DNA of 12,191 nt from assembly GCA_003024985.2 (NCBI GenBank), contig PXIH01S0046539.1, one strand, 5' to 3'. Each line of letters opens with the position of its first letter. The stretch's first letter is position 1. The notes under the pieces were generated by a model. The model was not told where the DNA came from. It did not search any database and was given only the letters and a program-made list of their open reading frames with translations. The DNA is from Euperipatoides rowelli. Its lineage: Eukaryota; Onychophora; Udeonychophora; Euonychophora; Peripatopsidae. Position numbers and translations under genes: made by a program. Shown here piece by piece: positions 5,753-12,191 of this stretch.

Positions 5753-7448
5753 TTGTTTTCTGATTTCATTATTTAAGGGTCTTTTGTTTGATTTTATGCA
5801 TGATTGAGATGTAATTCAGTCATGGAAAGTACCTTCATATGGACACTTAAATCAGAAACTGAGCTGAACTTGAGCTACTAGTCTTGGGACAGAGTGAATG
5901 ATGATTGGGCCGTGGTTAGTGGGCATGTAAATTTTTTCTTGACTCAATCACATCTAAGTCATGTTTAGGCTTTTTGATTCCCATGAGAACTAGCCTTCTG
6001 CATTTGCAAAATATTGCAATGGAATATTGTAAGGCAGTTTATTGCCTAATTTAATGTATAACAATTTGTTAAGTTTTAATGACAGTTTTACGATTGCACA
6101 GAATAAAAGGGTATCGCAAGTTTGTATTATCACAAAAGCAATTCAATTTTTTTTTTTTCACTTCTGTTTTCTAATTTATATTAAAAAATCCTCCACAAAA
6201 GTTATGGTATCATATAAATGTTTTATTAGGAATTGAAGTATTTTTTCAGCTCCCAAATAGCTATATGGATATAATCAATAAATAAAGACTTCATTATTTC
6301 TGCTACAGATTCAAATAGCATAATTTCTTTTCAAAAACATATCAAATGGATATAATTGCAAATAATGCGAACTTATTGTGTTTGTGAAATTTTGACTTTC
6401 ACTTTGGTGTTAAGTATAATAAGAATGATAGTTAATGAAAGCAAGTTTAGTTTGTTAATATTTAAATCTTAGGTTTTAAATAAATAAAAAAAGTTTCCTG
6501 TTAGTAGTTAAAATTTGTTTATTTATTTCTTATTATATTATAAGACTTATTGTACATCTCTTTTTACAAACTAATCTATAACCCTATATGATCGTGTTCT
6601 GAAGCCAGTAGGCCTAACAGCTCGACACGGGAACTATTTTTAGAAACTTTTAAGTGGTGTTTTCTATTGTTGGATGCCCGTGTAACAGGCTTATTTACAT
6701 AACTGCAAAATTACATTAACATATAGTAGATATCAAAACATTTTTAATGTAAAAATTAAACTATTTACGTTTTACATGTAGTATTGGGAAGCTGCAAAAT
6801 AAATGAACCTGAGAAGACATTTTGTGAATAACATGATCATTCAAATATTTATCAATGTTTGAGATGTGGCTCAACCAGGGTTGAAATAATCATCCATGTG
6901 AAGGGGGTCGAATATTTAGAAGATAAAGATGAAACTTTTTTTTTTAAATGTTTCACTTTAGATAAAGTGATCTATTGATTATAAAAGTCAATTTAATTTT
7001 TAAAAATATTATATTGAAATTTACTAAGAATTGATAGGTTTCTAGATTAAAAAGTAAGTCACACACCCCTCTACCTAAAAAATATAAAGTTAAGGATGTG
7101 ATTAGCTATTTAATAATAATATAATAAATTCTTGGAGAACTATTCAATAACTTTTAATCACATTATAATTCAGAAACTTTGATTTAAATAACTCTTATCA
7201 TAAAGATCATCCTCCAAAAATGAAGATTGATAGTTTTATATAAAAAAAAAAGTGATCTGGTTAAAGACAAGTGACTTGGTAGATAATATAATTGGTCTTT
7301 TTTTTTAAATAATTTTATTTATAATAACTGATAAGAAATAACCTCCAGGAAGATACAATGAAAACTTAATAATTCAACCTGAAGTCATTAAATCAAACAA
7401 TAGTCTCTTTTAATGATTAGAATTGATAACGAAACCAAAAAGACAGTC
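5753..7448. other. AT-rich non-coding DNA, no gene seen
   Basis: There are no ORFs with recognisable protein content. A 64-codon frame at 6042-6236 is Phe/Ile/Lys-rich, typical of chance in AT-rich DNA. One minor local structure is CACTTTAGATAAAGTG (6953-6968, 7-bp arms). Around 6595-6690 the composition is briefly more GC-rich (AGTAGGCCTAACAGCTCGAC), with ACACGGG and CCCGTGT facing each other about 50 bases apart, which could be a trace of an old repeat. Many A and T runs are present. Confidence 0.5.
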
Positions 7449-7497
7449 CTTTGATCATGAAACATATTTCATCCTGAAATATGTTTCATGATCAAAG
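7449..7497. repeat. Perfect 23-bp inverted repeat with 3-nt loop
   Basis: Left arm 7449-7471 (starting CTTTGATCATGAAACATATT) is the exact reverse complement of right arm 7475-7497, separated by TCC. After a short bulge, pairing resumes between AAAAAGA on the left and TCTTTTTTT on the right. A perfect 46-paired-base palindrome cannot be chance. The loop is too small and the arms too short for a usual microRNA precursor. It may be a minimal foldback element or a template-switch product at replication. It lies in non-coding DNA with no adjacent gene in the window. Confidence 0.95.
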
Positions 7498-8551
7498 AGT
7501 TCTTTTTTTCTTCTTAAATTTAATAAACACAAATAAAGATTATTTTCTCTATACTGTAACCTCATACTTTATGACGTGTTAAGTTTGTCATAAGTATATT
7601 TTATACTCAAGAAATAAAAATATTTTAATTGGAGGCCATTGCTTGTGTTATTTTCAAATTATTGCTGTAAGCAAAATACAAATATTGTCTATCAAAGAAA
7701 AAGAGAATAATAGTTATTAACATTTTAATAATTGTCTAAGAACATCGTCCTAAAAGCCTTAGGCATAATAACTTTTTTTATATATAAAAGTGAAGAAGTG
7801 GAGTGGTACAAAGTAAAATTTTACATGTTAGTTTAACTTTTATTGGGCTAATAAGAAAAGTGTTAGAAGGAGTTGAGTAGGCTATAAGAGCTACATTTTT
7901 ATATATTCAAAGATAAAGTTAAGACATAAACTGACTTTTAAAAAAAAGGAACTCTTCTAATAATTATTTGAAATCTGGCATTAAAAAATAAAATATTTTA
8001 ATAAATTTTTCATGTTTTGTTTTTTTTTAATATTTAATTTCAGTGATAGATATACTTATAGAAGGCAATATTAAAGTCTTCAACAAATGTTATACTTCTA
8101 AGACAAAATTTTTATAAATCTAAGCTACAGTGGCTCTTTTGAGCATGGAAATTACGTATCTAAAGTAGCTATTGTACTTCACTTGTAGCACAAGAAATAT
8201 TATGGGTTAGTAAATACTCAGTGACATTTTTCTGCAGACACATACAAAGTATACCATATTTTGTGACAACTAAAACTGTATCTAGGGCAATATGCCTCAT
8301 AAGAAAAACCAAGCTGAAAAACAATAGATTTAATTTTTTTAAGAGACTTTTTCAAACAAAAACTTATGGATCTTGAATTAAAGTTAGGGTGTTTATAAAG
8401 CCTTTGTGTTTATATATGATGAATGCCTGCTATTATAACCACTACAAGAGACAATCAAGGAGGAGTAACTACTTATACTACTAAAAGGTAGAATGGTATA
8501 AACTGAGGAAAAATGCAAAAAAATTAGTCTATTTAAATTAGTTCTAATTAT
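7498..8551. other. AT-rich non-coding DNA, no gene seen
   Basis: There is no ORF of note. The 13-mer CTCTATACTGTAA at 7547-7559 recurs at 10210-10222, with further similarity just upstream. Short self-complementary patches such as GCTCTTTTGAGC near 8132 are present. Nothing suggests a gene, tRNA or promoter cluster. Confidence 0.5.
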
Positions 8552-8597
8552 AAACTCACTTTTTCTGAATAGTATTGTAGTTATATGAAGTGAGTTT
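8552..8597. repeat. Imperfect hairpin with 10-bp perfect arms
   Basis: AAACTCACTT (8552-8561) and AAGTGAGTTT (8588-8597) are exact reverse complements separated by 26 bases. The stem-loop geometry is clear, but similarity does not extend beyond the 10 bp, so it may be fortuitous or a worn foldback. No target duplication is seen. Confidence 0.6.
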
Positions 8598-8813
8598 TAA
8601 AATGTAAATGTACTTGACCTTTATTACTCCTCTTATAAACATTGTTAAAATGTTACTTATTTTCCTTAAAAATACAAGTTTATCATAGCAAAGTATTCAA
8701 GTATTTAATTATTTTCAATGTATAGTGAGAATAAGTTGCGATAATTAAAATGAACGTTTAACTATATAGTAGACTATATTAAAGGGATAGAAAGATGTTA
8801 CTGCAATATTGGG

Positions 8814-8825
8814 TCTCTTAAGAGA
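8814..8825. repeat. 12-bp perfect palindrome TCTCTTAAGAGA
   Basis: TCTCTTAAGAGA reads the same on both strands, and GGG and CCC lie just outside it with unequal spacing. It is too short to call an element or a binding site. Confidence 0.5.
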
Positions 8826-9157
8826 TTCCCTCATGGAAATTGTTAGTTAGTTCACATCATTTTGCAGTTTGTATTTACAGTATGTAAAAGAGAAATCAGT
8901 CACCAAAACAAATTGTACAACATGATAAAAATTAAAGAACTGTTATGCGATACCATTATTTATTTTAGATATGATTATTGTAATTAGGAGCATGAGCATT
9001 ACTGGAGTCATTAATAAAATCATTGAATTGAGATATATTGTGACATTAAAATAACCAAAAGATTTGTCATTTAGGTGTGTAAAAACTAATAGTGATGTGT
9101 TACATGTTTAAATTGTCATACTAATTAACATTGACAAAGCTATTAAACACTCCACCT

Positions 9158-9175
9158 GACATGTTAAAACATGTC
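9158..9175. repeat. Palindrome with 8-bp arms (GACATGTT / AACATGTC)
   Basis: GACATGTT at 9158-9165 and AACATGTC at 9168-9175 are perfect reverse complements around an AA centre. Each arm contains ACATGT, itself a palindrome. Symmetric sites of this shape can bind dimeric regulators, but nothing nearby would be regulated, so function is not implied. Confidence 0.55.
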
Positions 9176-11713
9176 TATTGTGTATTTATATTCCTTTCCC
9201 CCACATTCTTTTATTGGCCATTTTATTTAGAACTAAGTTGAAGCATTTTTTTTGTATGTATAAAGAAGAATTTCACCTCTTTAAATATATTTTATTTATA
9301 AAAATAAAAATACAATTTATATTTACTAAAAATACATTCTAAATAATAAATTTGAAACTGTTAGTGTATTTACTTTAAACTGGAAGGAAACATCGAAAGA
9401 GTACCTAGCCTACTCATCCTCATTTACACTTTGTTACTACACCTAAAATAACAACCACCACCACCTAGGAGAATTATAATCACATTAATTCTTAAAAAAT
9501 CAATTTTAATTATAGCTTTGCAATTTTTTAAAAATCGATGAAAAAAAAGATTTTAAATTATTTATAATTTGTTTTTTATTCAGAGATTTCAATTCATTTG
9601 TTAAACGTGAGTTTTCAGGTACACAGATCTTCTATAGAATGAATTAAAATGGAATAATTTAGACAAATTCCAAACTATCCTTCATAGAACTTTTAAAATT
9701 GATCAGATAATAACAAAGCTATTTTTAAGTGTGGCTAAATCAATTAAAAAATGTTTGGAAGAAATGAATTGAATATTATATTAAAATATTTACATAGGCT
9801 AACTCGAAAAATTATATTTAAAGTTTTTTTTTCTCAATTGTAAAATGTTTTCATTTTTTTTTCTATTTAATCCCCCCCCCCCCTACCTTCCCCGGTCATA
9901 GTTAGTTTTGAAAAAATTGACAACCCTATGTACTGTACATTTTAAACTGCTAATACAATATCAGCTAGGATGAAAAATAATAATTTATACATTTAAAATC
10001 TATTTCATTGATAAATAAAATATTGTTAAAATTGTTAATGCCTAGTTAATAATAGACTACTTACTACATACAATAATAATCTGAAAGCTAAATATCCTTC
10101 TTAAACTGTAAATAAGTTCGATCTTTATTTTATTTATTGTTGTCTAGCCTGTGGTTATTGCAATTAAAAACAACCAAAATTATCTAACAGATTTTAATAG
10201 AATTATTCGCTCTATACTGTAAATTTGACACCAATCTTTCTGAAAAGCAAAAAATGTGACAATTACCCACATACTATCTACTAATGCTTCCTGGGTATTG
10301 TACGATTAAAAAAAAAAAGTTTAAAATTTTATATAATAACTTATTTGAAATAACATTAGGCCTACCGTACTTTGTCCATGTCTAATTTAATTGTTCAAAT
10401 TTTTTTTATTTTTTAAAAAAATGAGGATATGAGTTTATTTCAATCAACGAGTTGCATTTTATTCCATTAACAGTTATGATATGGCTGGGAATAAGGTCTG
10501 TTGTTAGGTTTTGTCAAGGGTCTCAATTTGAGGATTCCATTGGGATATCAGCAATTAACATAATTGAAGGGAAAATCAACAAAGAATAGCACTATTCTTC
10601 AAATTAGAGCTATCTTAATTAAACAGATTATGTTTTATTTGTCCACTTCTCATGTTTCTTCTGTTCTATTTTATATGTCGGTATGATTAAAAGAAATATA
10701 ACAAAGATTTTATAGCATTTTTATACATTTAAAAGATGCTATTAAAGAAAGATGGATCGAAAAAATCATTTTGAGAAGAACAGCTGCAAACTGCACTATG
10801 AAAAAACATTTTAAACTTAAAATTTATTGAGAAATTAAAAGATTTTATGATGTAAAGTGATTTTAAATCTCTCTTTTTTTTAATAAATATTTTTCCTTCC
10901 AAGAAAACTTTAACAAACAAACAAATACCAAATAGCCTACAAAGTAAAAAAATATAATGAAAAAATAATTATTTCATTTTAGTTTTAAGAACAACTTTAT
11001 TAATCAATGTCTGTGTAGACACCATTGCTTATAAAATAATTCAAAATTTAAATGTTTTAAATCAAAATTAATTTTTTTTCCTATTTAAAAAAATAAAATT
11101 AACAGGTATGAAGAAAACACTTGAAAATAAAGACATTGAAAAAAAAAACATTAAAAGAAATTCATTAGTTAAAAAAAAAAACAGCAGAAGTTAGAAGAGA
11201 CTTAATTTCTGTAACATTAAAAAAAAACAATAACTTGAAATAGAATATGCAAAACTTACAAATAGATTCAATTTTCAATTTAAATTTATATTAAAAAAAA
11301 AGAATTGGTAGGCTATATTACATATCATGAAAAAGCATATTATTGAACAAGAAATAAAACAAATAAATGAAAACAAATTTTAAGCAAATAATTTAAACTA
11401 ATTTTATTAATATTATATAAATTGTGTAGAAATAAATATTATAATATCTCCCCCTTAAGTTTTAGGACAACAAAATTAATATAAAGACAAGATGATCCAC
11501 AAGGGCCGTAGCAAACTTTGAAAGCAAAGAATTGTACCAAAGCGCTAACATGGGACCTTGATTATTGATCTGACTGTCCGATTTTGCCTAAAACACTAAC
11601 AGCCTAAGTGAAATATGAAATAAATATGCTAAGATATAAAATGGTCTTACCAAAATATACAACAGGAAAACTTGCTTAACATGAATAAAAATAACAAATT
11701 GTATTTGTAGGTG
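9176..11713. other. AT-rich non-coding DNA, no gene seen
   Basis: No supported ORF occurs here. A 63-codon minus-strand frame at 10729-10920 is Lys/Phe/Ile-rich and looks random. The stretch holds many A and T homopolymers, a C12 run (9872-9883), AT-rich self-complementary patches near 9285-9320 and scattered TAGGCCTA or AGGCTA motifs (10358-10365, 9405, 9797, 10935, 11309). A short CACCACCACC run lies near 9459. No transposon end could be recognised. Confidence 0.5.
9872..9883. repeat. Poly-C run (12 bases)
   Basis: Twelve consecutive C bases stand out in strongly AT-rich surroundings. Such tracts are prone to slippage and to length errors in sequencing. Confidence 0.9.
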
Positions 11714-11797
11714 TTGGTATGACAAGAGTAACGTTATAGAGAGCTGAGTTTAGTTTAGGTAGAACTCTATAATTGGTATATTCAAGAGTAATGGTAT
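11714..11797. repeat. Pair of direct repeats enclosing an 8-bp inverted repeat
   Basis: TTGGTATGACAAGAGTAACG (11714-11733, continuing TTAT) and TTGGTATATTCAAGAGTAAT (11773-11792, continuing GGTAT) are similar direct copies about 59 bases apart, sharing TTGGTAT and CAAGAGTAA. Within the interval, TTATAGAG (11734-11741) and CTCTATAA (11765-11772) are perfect reverse complements. The arrangement resembles a worn tandem duplication or a small element's ends, and no coding content is present. Confidence 0.6.
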
Positions 11798-11822
11798 TTT
11801 TCAGCTCACTGTCGTGCATAGC

Positions 11823-11913
11823 CAGGGTTCGACATTCATTTTTTTAATGGGCGGCAACAAGTTGCCTCCCTAAAAGGCCTATGGGTGGCAACTTTAAGGA
11901 ATAAGTGGCAACT
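11823..11913 (+). repeat. Candidate hAT-like terminus with GGCAAC repeat cluster
   Basis: CAGGGTTCGACATTCATT at 11823 resembles the CAGGG-type ends of hAT transposons and their MITEs. It is followed by GGCAAC at 11853, 11887 and 11907 and by the inverted copy GTTGCC at 11861, giving the palindrome GGCAACAAGTTGCC (11853-11866). The last two direct copies share GTGGCAACT. Subterminal repeats of this kind often bind transposase. No matching CCCTG end is visible before the window edge, so the element would be truncated or extend beyond it. The preceding 8 bases TGCATAGC would be the target duplication to look for at the other end. Confidence 0.35.
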
Positions 11914-12031
11914 CTTTTGATTGTTCCAAAGATTTATATTTAACTACCATACATGTATTAAACCATGAGATATATAATACTAAAGTTGTGTGAATGTTCT
12001 AAACATGTGTGTTTTTAAATACCGTAAAATG

Positions 12032-12167
12032 CCGAGCAAGGGCGCATGCGCTCTTATCATTCATTTGGGGGGAAATGGGGGGGGGGGCACTCTTGTTTTG
12101 GCTCCATGCTAGGAAACCTTAGATTTACCACAATGCATTGCAAAATGGACATGGCGCTCTTGCTTGG
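12032..12167. repeat. GC-rich block with subterminal inverted repeats and G runs
   Basis: CCGAGCAAGGGCGC (12032-12045) and GCGCTCTTGCTTGG (12154-12167) are reverse complements at 12 of 14 positions. A third related copy, GCACTCTTGTTTTGG, lies at 12088-12102 in the same orientation as the right copy. At the left end AAGGGCGCATGCGCTCTT (12038-12055) is a palindrome with one mismatched pair, centred on perfect GCGCATGCGC (12042-12051). Between them are G runs of 6 (12067-12072) and 11 (12077-12087). The composition differs sharply from the AT-rich surroundings. It looks like an end of a DNA transposon or MITE beginning near TACCGTAAAATGCC (12020), but its family is not recognised and the window ends soon after. 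Confidence 0.5.
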
Positions 12168-12191
12168 ATACACTCTGAATTCTTTAAAAAG

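Noticed and set aside
6042-6236. 64-codon + strand ORF in the right half
   Set aside because: Its composition is dominated by Phe, Ile, Lys and Ser, with no domain or context. Frames of this length are expected by chance in AT-rich DNA.
10729-10920. 63-codon minus-strand ORF
   Set aside because: It is Lys/Phe-rich and low complexity, with no motif or neighbour to support it.
11826-11837. tRNA-type B box (GGTTCGA) suggesting a SINE
   Set aside because: The 3' part of the consensus does not match, no A box lies at the right distance upstream, and no tail follows.
1-12191. CRISPR arrays, bacterial operons or ribosome binding sites
   Set aside because: There are no regularly spaced direct repeats or operon structure. 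Everything recognisable is eukaryotic transposable element sequence.

Overview
The window looks like AT-rich (roughly 70% A+T by eye) nuclear DNA from an invertebrate animal, possibly an arthropod. The grounds are the families of transposable elements present, long A and T runs, scattered TAGGCCTA-type motifs, and the absence of operon-style packing. I cannot name the species. I see no intact host gene, no rRNA or tRNA gene and no CRISPR array.

Left half (about 1-5750): one heavily decayed Ty3/Gypsy-type LTR retrotransposon on the + strand, most like the Mag/K02A2.6-like lineage. Its parts lie in canonical order: candidate primer-binding site (345-354), gag remnant with a damaged CCHC knuckle (399-697), protease (934-1400), reverse transcriptase (1400-3354, split by an insertion), RNase H (3355-3790), integrase zinc-binding domain (to 4174, then disrupted), integrase core and C-terminus (4528-5233), and a tail running to a candidate polypurine tract (5473-5480). 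It carries many stops and frameshifts. It has also lost catalytic residues of protease (DTG to DTR), reverse transcriptase motif A (Asp to Gly) and integrase (second Asp to His), so it cannot be autonomous. No env gene is seen. LTRs can only be guessed at.

This fossil was hit at least twice by other elements. A 228-bp piggyBac-type MITE (702-929) with perfect 14-bp inverted ends sits in a duplicated TTAA between the Gag knuckle and protease. A 5'-truncated non-LTR (LINE) element (1954-2917, - strand) sits inside the reverse transcriptase, flanked by a perfect 16-bp target-site duplication. The LINE still has a 239-codon open frame covering the end of ORF2, so it is much younger than its host element. 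A further segment of about 350 bp (4175-4527) splits the integrase zinc-binding domain and remains unexplained.

Right half (about 5750-12191): AT-rich non-coding DNA with no convincing ORF. Notable structures are a perfect 23-bp inverted repeat with a 3-nt loop (7449-7497), smaller palindromes (8552-8597, 8814-8825, 9158-9175), a paired direct/inverted repeat (11714-11797), a candidate hAT-like terminus with a GGCAAC repeat cluster (11823-11913), and a GC-rich inverted-repeat block with long G runs at the right edge (12032-12167). The window is best read as a transposon graveyard with nested insertions, not as a gene system.
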